Positions 1 to 7,685 of a DNA stretch of 35,929 nt are shown here, piece after piece. Within the stretch, counting starts at the first letter, position 1; every line of letters begins with the position of its first letter. Where the stretch lies: NCBI GenBank assembly GCA_902590125.1, contig CACIVL010000004.1, forward strand, positions 1-35,929, read 5' to 3'. The position numbers and the translations under genes were made by a program. The notes under the pieces are model-generated. The model searched no databases, was not told where the DNA came from, and saw only the letters and a program-made list of their open reading frames with translations. The DNA comes from an uncultured Pelagibacteraceae bacterium (GTDB lineage Bacteria > Pseudomonadota > Alphaproteobacteria > Pelagibacterales > Pelagibacteraceae).

Positions 1-900
1 ATCAGGATGACAATCTAATGCATCCATAGTAGCAACGCTAAATCTTATATCATTGTAGTCCCCATCTTTGGTTAAAGTGATTGCAGGAGCATGAAAGCCT
101 CTATGTGAATCTTGTGTGTAATCTTTGTCTCTAAATTTAAGCGGTACATTAACTAAAGTTTCAAAAATTTCTTTTTCATTCTTTCTTAAATAATCTGCTA
201 CTGCAAATGCATCAACTGCTGATGAATCTCCTCCTTCTGCAGAATTAATTAAACAATGAAGAAATTGATAGCCTGGAGGGTTTTCAAACCAAGGTAAATC
301 CATATGATTTCTTAAAGCATGCGCTGTGTAAGCGGAATTATTTGGTTTTGGAATATTTATAACCTCAAAAGGTGTTTTAAAAAAAGTTTCCCTAGTATGG
401 CTTATTCTATTTAAAACTGGAAATGCTGACTTTTTTTCAATTGGTGTATTTTTTACAATTGCTATTCCTTTGCAATGTAAATGTTCTAACCATTTTATTA
501 AACCTTCATCTGAATTAATTATTTCATCATGATCTACGCAAATAGATTTTAAATTTTTTTGTAAAGAGTTATTCCATAGTTGATAAGGAGATTTGTATTT
601 TTTTTTGTTATTTATAGTGTAGCAATTTTTTCTTAACCATTCTTTGTCATAATAGCTTGTATGATTGCCTTCGCTCCACTCTATTTCTAACTTTCCTTCT
701 TTATTAATTTTACATTTTTTTGGTTCTATGCTTGTTGAAACTTCTAGTATGTTAAACATTCTATGTCTTGAATCTTTATCGTGAGCTGTTGGACAATTGT
801 CTCTTAACCACATAAAGTTAAAATTACTCTTTTCACCGTCGCTCCATTCAACATTTAATGATGAACCATTTTTTGAAACTTTAAAAATTTCTACTGACAT
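1..900 (-). CDS. Gamma-butyrobetaine hydroxylase-like Fe(II)/2-oxoglutarate dioxygenase (C-terminus outside window)
   Basis: The ORF track does not list this gene. Reading the reverse strand from the ATG at 898-900 gives 300 codons without a stop up to the window edge. The N-terminal 90 residues fit the GBBH-like N domain (VEWSDGE, FMWLRDNC, then IEWSEG and WLRKNC), and the TauD-type dioxygenase domain follows. The HxD iron-binding motif is visible in RNHMDLPW, followed by PPGYQFLHC and GGDSSAVDAF, which are typical of BBOX. The family converts gamma-butyrobetaine to L-carnitine using oxygen and 2-oxoglutarate. The distal iron His and the 2OG-binding Arg would lie beyond the edge. Animal BBOX has WLRDNCPCSDC with zinc-binding cysteines; here only the first Cys remains (WLRDNCPTAHD), so the zinc site may be absent. 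It is divergent from the ProX gene. Trimethyllysine dioxygenase is a related alternative. Confidence 0.88.
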   Translation of the reverse strand, partial: MSVEIFKVSKNGSSLNVEWSDGEKSNFNFMWLRDNCPTAHDKDSRHRMFNILEVSTSIEPKKCKINKEGKLEIEWSEGNHTSYYDKEWLRKNCYTINNKKKYKSPYQLWNNSLQKNLKSICVDHDEIINSDEGLIKWLEHLHCKGIAIVKNTPIEKKSAFPVLNRISHTRETFFKTPFEVINIPKPNNSAYTAHALRNHMDLPWFENPPGYQFLHCLINSAEGGDSSAVDAFAVADYLRKNEKEIFETLVNVPLKFRDKDYTQDSHRGFHAPAITLTKDGDYNDIRFSVATMDALDCHPD

Positions 901-1077
901 AAAACAATTGTTATTTTATTTAGTTTTGTTTTCAATTCAATTTATAATTGAATCTAAGTACTGTATATTACTTTTTCCTTTGTTTTATTGACCCATATCA
1001 ATCTTATTAAAGGTTGTCTTTTCTCTCGTATCAAGTTTTAATGCGGTCAGTTTAAACTTAATAATGGAGGGAATTTC
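901..1077. promoter_or_regulatory. Divergent intergenic region between the hydroxylase and proX-like genes
   Basis: This 177-base gap must hold promoters for both the minus-strand hydroxylase and the plus-strand transporter operon. It contains an FNR/CRP-like dyad, listed separately. A strong Shine-Dalgarno sequence, GGAGGG, sits just before the ATG at 1078. No riboswitch fold was recognised by eye. Confidence 0.5.
988..1001. promoter_or_regulatory. FNR/CRP-family-like dyad upstream of the ABC transporter
   Basis: The sequence TTGAC-CCAT-ATCAA differs from the classical FNR site TTGAT-N4-ATCAA by one base. A TATTAA stretch that could be a -10 element lies a few bases downstream, at 1005-1010. 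The resemblance is read by eye; in such AT-rich DNA a chance match is possible, and no regulator gene is present nearby. Confidence 0.3.
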
Positions 1078-2106
1078 ATGAAATTTCTAAGAAACTTAAT
1101 TCTTTCATTTGTATTGGCTGGAACAATGTCTCTAGCGACTACTAGCGCTAACGCGGGATGTGGTAAAGTACATTTGGGAGACTTTGACTGGGATAGTGCC
1201 AACATTCATACTGCTATTGCGGGTTATATTCTTGAAAAAGGATACGGCTGCGAAGTAGAATCAACAAAAGGAAGTACTACTCCAATAATGGCCGCTCTTT
1301 TCGATCAACAAATAGATATTGTTACTGAAGTTTGGAGAGACAACCTTGTTCAGTTGATTGAAGAAAACTTAGCTAAAGGAACTATAATTGAGCTTGGTGT
1401 TAACACTCCTTCATCTACTCAAGGATTCTATGTAGATAAACCAACTGCTGACAAGTATGGTTTAAAATCAGTTGAAGACATGAAGAGTGCTGAGATTGCA
1501 AAATTATTTGCAGATCCAGAAGCTCCTGGAAAAGGTAGAATGACTAGCTGTATTTCGGGCTGGACTTGTTACACTATTAACTTAGTGAAACATAAAGTTT
1601 ATGGTCTAGATGAATTCTATACTAACTTTGATCCAGGTTCAGGTGGAGCTTTAGATGCAGCAATCGCGGGTGGATTTAAAAAAGGAAAACCAGTATTTTC
1701 ATACTACTGGACACCAACAGGTTTGATGGGAAAAGTAGACTTGGTTAAATTGGAAGAACCTAAATACGACCAAGCTTGCTGGGATGAAATGACTAAAGTC
1801 GTTGAAGATATAAAAGCAAACGGACCAGATGTATACAAAGATACTTGTGCATGTGAATACGTTAACATGTCTTTAACAAAAGCTGCTTCAACCAAATTTG
1901 CAAGCAATAAAAAAAATAAGCCAGTTTTAGATTTTATTAGAGCTTATTCGATACCTACTGCTGCAGTTAATAAAGCACTTGCATTCTACATGGATGAATC
2001 AGGAGGAGATATGGAAGCAACAGCTAAATATTTCTTAGCAAACAATGCTATGTGGAAAAGCTGGGTTCCAGCTGATGTCGCAGCAAAAGTTGTAGACTCG
2101 CTGTAA
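1078..2106 (+). CDS. ProX/OpuAC-type substrate-binding protein (glycine betaine/carnitine-like)
   Basis: A periplasmic binding protein of a quaternary-amine ABC importer. The first 26 residues are a clear signal peptide ending in SANA before GCGKVH. The early motif GDFDWDSANIHTAIAGYILE and the segment DIVTEVWRDN are typical of the OpuAC/ProX fold. Length, 342 residues, is normal. It contains many cysteines (CGK, YGCE, SCISGWTC, DTCACEY), suggesting disulfides in the periplasm. The start is fixed by GGAGGG nine bases upstream. It heads an operon with a permease and an ATPase. The exact ligand cannot be read from sequence. The neighbouring gamma-butyrobetaine hydroxylase and BKACE enzyme argue for carnitine, gamma-butyrobetaine or a related betaine rather than only glycine betaine. 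Confidence 0.88.
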   Translation: MKFLRNLILSFVLAGTMSLATTSANAGCGKVHLGDFDWDSANIHTAIAGYILEKGYGCEVESTKGSTTPIMAALFDQQIDIVTEVWRDNLVQLIEENLAKGTIIELGVNTPSSTQGFYVDKPTADKYGLKSVEDMKSAEIAKLFADPEAPGKGRMTSCISGWTCYTINLVKHKVYGLDEFYTNFDPGSGGALDAAIAGGFKKGKPVFSYYWTPTGLMGKVDLVKLEEPKYDQACWDEMTKVVEDIKANGPDVYKDTCACEYVNMSLTKAASTKFASNKKNKPVLDFIRAYSIPTAAVNKALAFYMDESGGDMEATAKYFLANNAMWKSWVPADVAAKVVDSL

Positions 2107-2129
2107 TTTTTATTAATAAATTATAAACT

Positions 2130-2153
2130 TAAGAGCCCTTATTAGGGCTCTTA
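2130..2153 (+). terminator. Intercistronic hairpin after the proX-like gene
   Basis: TAAGAGCCC and GGGCTCTTA form a perfect 9-bp stem with a 6-base loop, 24 bases after the proX stop and before the permease gene. There is no long U-run directly behind it. It is therefore more likely an mRNA-stabilising or partial termination element that raises binding-protein expression over the membrane components than a full terminator. Confidence 0.75.
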
Positions 2154-2183
2154 GTATTTCATAAGGAAAGTAAAGTTAAAATA

Positions 2184-3203
2184 ATGGAAAAATATAAAAA
2201 ATTTATCAAGCCAGTTATATATTCAATAATTTTTATATTTTTGATCATTATTAGTTATCGTTCAGCCAAACCTAGATACAAACCTGAACATTTTACAGAT
2301 ATATTTGACGATTTTTCTTGGCTAGGAAATTGGCCTAAGTGGCTTGATTTTCCTTTAATGCAGCCTTTGAATGCTGGTTTTGACTGGTTAATTATAAAAT
2401 ACGGATTGTTTTTTGAAGGGATAAATAATTTTTTATTGGGAATGTACACTGCAATGAAAGATGCTTTGGTTGGTTTACCTTGGCCAATTGTTATAGCAAT
2501 AGTTATTTTAATTACTTATTTTGCAAGTGGAAGAAGAACAAATACTACAGTCATGGTAGCTTTTTGCACTTTTTTTCTAGGTTTTCTAAGTCCAAGATAT
2601 TGGGATAAATGCATTATGACAACTTGTATCGTGATTATTGGTATGTTGCTTTGTATAGTTGTGGGAATTCCAATCGGAATTGCAATGGCTAGAAATAGGA
2701 AAGTAAGAAATGCATTATTACCGATACTTGACTTGATGCAAACAATTCCTAGTTTTTGTTATTTAATCCCAGGCATTTTATTATTTGGTTTGGGTGCTGT
2801 ACCAGCTATTATTGCAATTTTTGTGTACGCTGTACCTCCGCTTATTAGATTAACTGATCTTGGTATAAGATTAGTAGACAAAGAAGTAGTTGAAGCTGCT
2901 GAAGCCTTTGGTGCAAGCAAAAAACAAAAACTTTGGGGAGTTCAAATTCCTTTGGCTTTACCGAACATAATGCAAGGAATTAACCAGTGCACCATGATGT
3001 CATTAGCCATGGTTGTTATTGCTTCGATGATTGGAACAAGAGGTATAGGAGACGAAGTATTGCTTGGTTTACAACAATTAAATGTAGGTATGGCAACTGA
3101 AGCGGGTATTGCAATTGTTTTGCTGGCCATTATATTTGATCGAATTACACAGTCCTATGGAGAAAAAATTCAGGAAAGAACTCAAAAAAAGAAAAAAATA
3201 TAA
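2184..3203 (+). CDS. ProW/OpuAB-type ABC permease
   Basis: The membrane component of the betaine importer, 339 residues. Several hydrophobic segments are visible: about residues 12-25, 80-115 and then a block of about five helices between 145 and 330. The coupling-helix (EAA) region is EAAEAFGASKKQKLWGVQIPLALPNIMQG, diagnostic of this family. The N-terminal 75 residues form the extra ProW-type leader, including a stretch rich in tryptophan and proline (WLGNWPKWLDFPLM). It lies 77 bases after proX, with the hairpin in the gap, and 3 bases before the ATPase gene, so it is part of one operon. Confidence 0.9.
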   Translation: MEKYKKFIKPVIYSIIFIFLIIISYRSAKPRYKPEHFTDIFDDFSWLGNWPKWLDFPLMQPLNAGFDWLIIKYGLFFEGINNFLLGMYTAMKDALVGLPWPIVIAIVILITYFASGRRTNTTVMVAFCTFFLGFLSPRYWDKCIMTTCIVIIGMLLCIVVGIPIGIAMARNRKVRNALLPILDLMQTIPSFCYLIPGILLFGLGAVPAIIAIFVYAVPPLIRLTDLGIRLVDKEVVEAAEAFGASKKQKLWGVQIPLALPNIMQGINQCTMMSLAMVVIASMIGTRGIGDEVLLGLQQLNVGMATEAGIAIVLLAIIFDRITQSYGEKIQERTQKKKKI

Positions 3204-3206
3204 CTT

Positions 3207-4262
3207 ATGTCTAAAATAGAAATAAAAAACGTTTACAAAATTTTTGGTGACCAACCTTCAAAAGTTCTCCCAATGGTTCAAGATGGAGCAACAAAAGAAG
3301 AAATATTAGAAAAAACTGGACATACAGTTGGTCTTGATAATGTGTCAATATCAATTGAAGAAGGAGAAACTTTCGTTTGTATGGGTTTGTCCGGTTCTGG
3401 AAAATCTACGCTTATACGTCATATAAACAGGTTAATAGATCCAACTTCAGGAGTCGTTTCAGTTGAAGGTACAAATGTTATGGATTTAAATCAAAAAAAA
3501 TTAATTGAATTTAGAAGACATAAAATGAGTATGGTTTTCCAAAGATTTGGTTTATTCCCACATAAAACAGTTCTTGAAAATGTTGGATATGGCCTTGAAG
3601 TCCAGGGACAAAAACCAGAAGAAAGAAACAAAAGAGCAATGGAAAAAATTGAAGCTGTTGGATTAACTGGTTTTGAACATCAATACCCAAATCAATTATC
3701 TGGAGGAATGCAACAACGTGTTGGTCTTGCAAGAGCACTTGCTACAAATACAGATATAATGTTAATGGATGAAGCTTTTTCAGCTTTGGACCCTTTAATT
3801 AGAAGTGACATGCAAAAACAATTAATAGATTTACAAAGTGAATTAAAAAAAACAATAGTATTCATTACTCACGATTTAGATGAATCTTTAAGATTGGGAG
3901 ATCATATAGGAATATTAAATGGTGGAAGGTTAGTACAAGTGGGAACGCCTATAGATATTATCATGAAACCAGCTGATGATTATGTTGAAGCCTTTGTTAA
4001 AGATGTAAATCGTGCAAAAGTAATTAAAGCAAAAATTATTATGAATCCAGCTAGCTCTTCTAATGGAGTTGACAAAAGTAATTTAGTTAGGGTTGGAGAA
4101 GATCAATTTATCGATGAATTTTTGCCTCAAGTAGTTTGTTCAAATGCAAACTGTGAGGTTGTCGATAAAGAAGGAAATGTCAAAGGATATATTACACAAA
4201 AAGAACTTTCAAAAGCTTTAACAAAAGAACACATGGTTGATGCTGCTAAGTCTAAAAAATAA
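3207..4262 (+). CDS. ProV/OpuAA-type ABC ATPase
   Basis: The ATPase of the betaine importer, 351 residues. Walker A is GLSGSGKSTL near residue 60, the signature is LSGGMQQRVGLARAL near 170, Walker B is IMLMDEAFSALDP near 185, and the switch His lies in FITHDLDESLRLGD. The N-terminal extension with EILEKTGHTVGLDNV is typical of ProV. The C-terminal roughly 85 residues would be the regulatory CBS region. It looks short and diverged (only about one CBS repeat), so ionic-strength sensing of the OpuA kind may be reduced. It follows proW by 3 bases and its 3' end overlaps the SDR gene. Confidence 0.92.
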   Translation: MSKIEIKNVYKIFGDQPSKVLPMVQDGATKEEILEKTGHTVGLDNVSISIEEGETFVCMGLSGSGKSTLIRHINRLIDPTSGVVSVEGTNVMDLNQKKLIEFRRHKMSMVFQRFGLFPHKTVLENVGYGLEVQGQKPEERNKRAMEKIEAVGLTGFEHQYPNQLSGGMQQRVGLARALATNTDIMLMDEAFSALDPLIRSDMQKQLIDLQSELKKTIVFITHDLDESLRLGDHIGILNGGRLVQVGTPIDIIMKPADDYVEAFVKDVNRAKVIKAKIIMNPASSSNGVDKSNLVRVGEDQFIDEFLPQVVCSNANCEVVDKEGNVKGYITQKELSKALTKEHMVDAAKSKK

Positions 4263-5025
4263 AAAAATTATTATTTCTGCTGGAGCATCGGGAATCGGCT
4301 GGTCAACTGCAAGAGTTTGCCTTTCTAAAGGAGCTACTGTTTATCTATGCGATATTAATAATAAATCTTTAAATAAAATTAAAAAACATCATTTAACTAA
4401 CAAAAGATTATTCTCTTATGAATGTGACGCTTCTGATGAAAATGAGGTTTCTGATTTTTTTAATCTAGTAAATAAAAAAACAAAAAAAATTGATGCTTTA
4501 ATTAATAATGTTGGAATTGCAGGACCTACAGGAACTATTGATAAATTAAGCTCTGATGATTTGGAAAAAACTTTAAAAGTTAACGTTATAAGTCATTTTT
4601 ATTTTTCTAAGCTCGCAATACCTATGCTCAAAAAAAATAAAGGTGGATCAATAATAAATATTTCTTCAGGTGCAGGAATTATGGGTTTTCCATTAAGATC
4701 TCCTTACGCTGCCAGCAAATGGGCAGTTATAGGATTAACAAAAACTTTAGCTATGGAATTAGGTAAATTTAAAATTCGAGTTAATGCTATTTGTCCAGGA
4801 ACTATAAAAGGTGATAGAATGGTAAGAGTAATAAGAGACAAATCAAAGTATTTAAAAGTTTCTAAAAAAAAAATAGAAAAAGAATTTGTGTCAATGGCTT
4901 CCATGAATTGCTGGATTTATGAGGAAGATATAGGAAAGATGTGTTCTTTTTTAATTTCAAGTGATGGTGAAAGAATATCCGGCCAAGCAATTTCTGTAGA
5001 CGGAAATGCTACAAGAATGGATTAA
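4240..5025 (+). CDS. SDR-family NAD(P)-dependent oxidoreductase
   Basis: A classical short-chain dehydrogenase of about 261 residues. The cofactor motif is reduced to SAGASGIG near the N-terminus (normally TGxxxGIG), NNVGIAG follows, and the catalytic set is ISSGAG plus YAASK with RVNAICPG behind it. The ORF track begins at a TTG (4237); I prefer the ATG at 4240. Either start overlaps the end of proV by more than 20 bases, which implies translational coupling. Its place between a quaternary-amine importer and a BKACE enzyme suggests it oxidises a hydroxy group in that pathway, for example a 3-hydroxy acid such as carnitine. Known L-carnitine dehydrogenases belong to the 3-hydroxyacyl-CoA dehydrogenase family instead, so this role is inference. 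Confidence 0.88.
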   Translation: MLLSLKNKKIIISAGASGIGWSTARVCLSKGATVYLCDINNKSLNKIKKHHLTNKRLFSYECDASDENEVSDFFNLVNKKTKKIDALINNVGIAGPTGTIDKLSSDDLEKTLKVNVISHFYFSKLAIPMLKKNKGGSIINISSGAGIMGFPLRSPYAASKWAVIGLTKTLAMELGKFKIRVNAICPGTIKGDRMVRVIRDKSKYLKVSKKKIEKEFVSMASMNCWIYEEDIGKMCSFLISSDGERISGQAISVDGNATRMD

Positions 5026-5045
5026 ATAAATTTTTTAATTAATAA

Positions 5046-5930
5046 TTACTTATAATTTTTTAATTTTAGTTTTTCTCTAGTTTCTGCAGGAGTCATTATC
5101 GATACCCCGAGATCATTGACAATTCTTATTGCTTTCTCAACCAATTGAGCATTTGTAGCCAATTTTCCTTTTTCTAAATACAAGTTATCTTCAAGCCCTA
5201 CTCTTGGATTCCCTCCCATAATTACAGTTTGTGCAACAAATGGCATTTCATTTTTTGATATTGCAAAACCAGACCACACACCCTCTTTAGGCATAATATC
5301 TTTCATTGCTTGCATAGCTAAAGGTGTAGCTGGTGCCCCCCAAGGTATACCGAGACACATTTGAAACATTGGTGGATCATCTAACAATCCTTCTTTGTAT
5401 AATTGAGCTCCAAACCACATGTTCCCTAAATCAAAAGCTTCTATTTCAGGTTTAACGTTTATTTCTTGTAATCTTTTAGCTGCTTTTCTTAAATCATTAG
5501 GAGTGTTGACAGTGATTACTGAACTATCACCAAAGTTTAATGTTCCACAATCCAATGTACATATTTCAGGTAAAAATTGTTCTGCATTTGCAATTCTTTC
5601 CATTACATTTGCCATGTCAGTCATAGGTCCAAAATCAAGAGGGTTTTTTCCTTGTCCTATATCTAAATCTCCACCCATTCCGGTAGTAAGATTCAAAACA
5701 ACATCAGTATCACTTGAACGAATACGGTCTACTACTTCTTTATATAATTCCAATCTTCTACTGGGTTTTCCATCATTCTCTCTAACATGAATATGTGCAA
5801 TTGCAGCGCCTGCTTTTGCAGCATCAATTGCTGCTTTTGCAATTTGTTCGGGTGTTTTAGGCAAATCTGGATGTTTGCTAGCTGTATCACCAGACCCAGT
5901 TACCGCGCAGGATATAAAAACTTTGCTCAT
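5046..5930 (-). CDS. BKACE-family (DUF849) beta-keto acid cleavage enzyme
   Basis: A 294-residue TIM-barrel enzyme of the 3-keto-5-aminohexanoate cleavage (BKACE) family. These zinc enzymes react a beta-keto acid with acetyl-CoA to give acetoacetate and a new CoA ester. The zinc ligands His46 and His48 (AHIHVREN) are at the family positions, and the N-terminal ISCAVTGSGDT and NLTTGMGG segments match. A Glu in PRVGLEDNLYL is the likely third ligand. BKACE members acting on 3-dehydrocarnitine produce betainyl-CoA; the context here (betaine importer, gamma-butyrobetaine hydroxylase, dehydrogenase, and a thioesterase elsewhere in the window) makes that substrate attractive but not proven. The gene converges on the SDR and is divergent from the aldolase with only 35 bases between the two start codons. 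Confidence 0.87.
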   Translation of the reverse strand: MSKVFISCAVTGSGDTASKHPDLPKTPEQIAKAAIDAAKAGAAIAHIHVRENDGKPSRRLELYKEVVDRIRSSDTDVVLNLTTGMGGDLDIGQGKNPLDFGPMTDMANVMERIANAEQFLPEICTLDCGTLNFGDSSVITVNTPNDLRKAAKRLQEINVKPEIEAFDLGNMWFGAQLYKEGLLDDPPMFQMCLGIPWGAPATPLAMQAMKDIMPKEGVWSGFAISKNEMPFVAQTVIMGGNPRVGLEDNLYLEKGKLATNAQLVEKAIRIVNDLGVSIMTPAETREKLKLKNYK

Positions 5931-5965
5931 TTTTATTTTTACGAAAATATACTATCATAGATCAT

Positions 5966-6691
5966 ATGGAAAGATCAGAAATATTGAATGATTTAGCTGC
6001 TGCTTTTAGATGGACAGCAAAATTGAATATGCACGAAGGAATAGCTAATCATTTTAGTGTATGTATGCCAGACTCAAATGATTTTTATGTTAATGGAACT
6101 GGTATGCATTTTAGCAATATCAAGGCTAGTGATTTAGTTTTGATTAAAGATGAAGAATTTGAAGAAATGAAAAAAAAACCTGAAATTGTTGATCCTACAG
6201 CAATTAACATTCATGGTGCTATTCATAAAAAAGTTCCAAATGCAAAATGTATACTTCACGTTCATTCAAAATATGCATTAGCTTTATCTTGTCTAAAAGA
6301 TCCAGTTCTACCTCCTATAGACCAGAACAGTATGCGTTTTTATAATCGTGTTGCGCTTTACAATGAATTTGGAGGTTTAGGATTTGAAGAAGAATCTAAA
6401 AAAATGGCTAACAGTATTGGCAACCATAATATATTGTTGTTGGCTAATCATGGAATTTTAACTGCTGGCCCAACAGTTGCCCAAGCTTTTGATGATTTAT
6501 ATTATTTTGAAAAAGCATGCGAAACATATATCACCGCCTTATCAACTGGAAAAAAATTAAATTTAGCAAGTCCCGAAATTGCAGAAAAAACTGCTCAAGA
6601 TTGGGAAAATTATAGTACTGATATGGGAGAACTGCATTTAAAAGCTATAAGATTAGTTCTAGACAAAGAAGATCCTAGTTATAAAGAATAG
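5966..6691 (+). CDS. Class II aldolase/adducin-family protein
   Basis: A 241-residue protein of the fuculose-phosphate aldolase/adducin fold. Metal-binding histidines are visible in ILHVHSKYALALS and LLLANHGILTAG, and the N-terminal part has GIANHFSVCMP and YVNGTGMHFSN. These features fit the family well. It has the AraD-like core without additional domains. Members act as aldolases, epimerases or decarboxylases on small sugar or hydroxy-acid substrates, and the sequence does not settle which. It is divergent from the BKACE gene and is followed 17 bases later by a small secreted protein. Confidence 0.85.
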   Translation: MERSEILNDLAAAFRWTAKLNMHEGIANHFSVCMPDSNDFYVNGTGMHFSNIKASDLVLIKDEEFEEMKKKPEIVDPTAINIHGAIHKKVPNAKCILHVHSKYALALSCLKDPVLPPIDQNSMRFYNRVALYNEFGGLGFEEESKKMANSIGNHNILLLANHGILTAGPTVAQAFDDLYYFEKACETYITALSTGKKLNLASPEIAEKTAQDWENYSTDMGELHLKAIRLVLDKEDPSYKE

Positions 6692-6708
6692 TAATTAAAA
6701 AATAATTT

Positions 6709-7170
6709 ATGAAGAAAATATTAATTATTTTATTATTTATTTGCACCCCGCTAAAAGCTGAAAAAATTGAACAACTAAGCTGGTTTAATTTACAGGAAAT
6801 TCTTGAAGATGATAAATTAACATATAAAATAATAAAAAGTTGTGTATCTTTAAATTCTGCAGTAACTGAATTGATTAAAGAAGAACATCCAAAGCTTGCA
6901 AAAGAGTTTTTTCAAACAGCAAATTATCTTTATCCTTTTGGTATCCTTGTTTTAAAAAAAATAAAAAAAATAGAAAATAAAGAAGCTGAAAAAGAATTTT
7001 TTTCTGACGTTGATAGTCTTACGATTGATTATATGAATTTTATGATAAAAAATGGTCAGGCCACAAAAAGTTTTTTTGAAGGAACTTTTTTAGGAGAGGA
7101 TATAAATTACTGTAATGAAATTAGAGCAGCTATAGAAACAACTCTATCGGAATCAAAAAAACAAGAATAA
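6709..7170 (+). CDS. Small secreted protein of unknown function
   Basis: A 153-residue protein with a signal peptide, ICTPLKA before EKIEQ, cleavage near residue 18. The mature part is acidic and basic, probably helical, and contains two cysteines (SCVS and INYCNE) that could pair in the periplasm. I recognise no family. It follows the aldolase by 17 bases on the same strand and may share its transcript. It ends one base before the stop of the convergent lysine-rich gene. Confidence 0.65.
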   Translation: MKKILIILLFICTPLKAEKIEQLSWFNLQEILEDDKLTYKIIKSCVSLNSAVTELIKEEHPKLAKEFFQTANYLYPFGILVLKKIKKIENKEAEKEFFSDVDSLTIDYMNFMIKNGQATKSFFEGTFLGEDINYCNEIRAAIETTLSESKKQE

Positions 7171-7171
7171 G

Positions 7172-7489
7172 TTATTCTGATTTTTTCTTTTTAAACTTAG
7201 GTATTTTTGATTTTTTCTTTTTCTTTATTTTAGGTTTTTTAGGAATTTTTGATTTTTTTGTACCCTTGACTTCTTCCTCTGCTACACCTGTTTCTTCTAG
7301 TGCTTCCATTATTTCGGTACATTTTTTTGAATCGCAAAAGTATGTTGCTCCGGTGCTACTGTTGTAAAGATATGCACCACAGTTATCTTTTTTTTTCATA
7401 GTGCAATTAACAGGTTCTAATTTATATTCTGCAAACACACTTGTTGAAGAAAATAAAAAAAATATTAAAACTAAAAAAAATTTTTTCAT
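7172..7489 (-). CDS. Small secreted protein with a lysine-rich repeat tail
   Basis: 105 residues. A clear signal peptide ends in SVFA. The mature part has four cysteines (NCTMKKKDNCG, YFCDSKKCTEI), suggesting two disulfides. The last 30 residues are an extremely basic tail built of KKSKIPK and KPKIKKKKK repeats. The tail could bind nucleic acid, lipopolysaccharide or polyanions outside the inner membrane. No family recognised. It is convergent with the 153-residue gene and starts in the gap before the sugar-type binding-protein gene, so that gap is a divergent promoter region. Confidence 0.65.
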   Translation of the reverse strand: MKKFFLVLIFFLFSSTSVFAEYKLEPVNCTMKKKDNCGAYLYNSSTGATYFCDSKKCTEIMEALEETGVAEEEVKGTKKSKIPKKPKIKKKKKSKIPKFKKKKSE

Positions 7490-7685
7490 AAAATATCAGC
7501 TGATTCAACTCCCATTAGAATAAATTATCAACTTTTTTATTTCTAAACTTAGTACAGTTTTTTCATTATTAACAAACAATAATTTAACCTATAAAAATTA
7601 TATATAAAAAACATTAATTCATAATTGCTGGAAAAAAACCTTTATACATGGGACAATCATAAAAATAATTAAGGAGGAGACTACT
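7490..7685. promoter_or_regulatory. Divergent intergenic region upstream of the CUT2-type operon
   Basis: A 196-base, very AT-rich gap that must carry the promoter of the long plus-strand operon and that of the small minus-strand gene. A strong Shine-Dalgarno sequence (AAGGAGGA) stands before the ATG at 7686. I see no convincing -35/-10 pair and no riboswitch. Confidence 0.45.

Noticed and set aside
797-991. 64-residue plus-strand ORF
   Set aside because: It lies antisense over the start of the gamma-butyrobetaine hydroxylase gene and has no recognisable features.
5419-5790. 123-residue plus-strand ORF
   Set aside because: Antisense shadow of the BKACE gene.
7180-7270. Lys-rich KIPK repeats compared with the operon tail modules
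   Set aside because: No IK-x-x-DF box and no terminal hydrophobic end; similarity is only lysine content.
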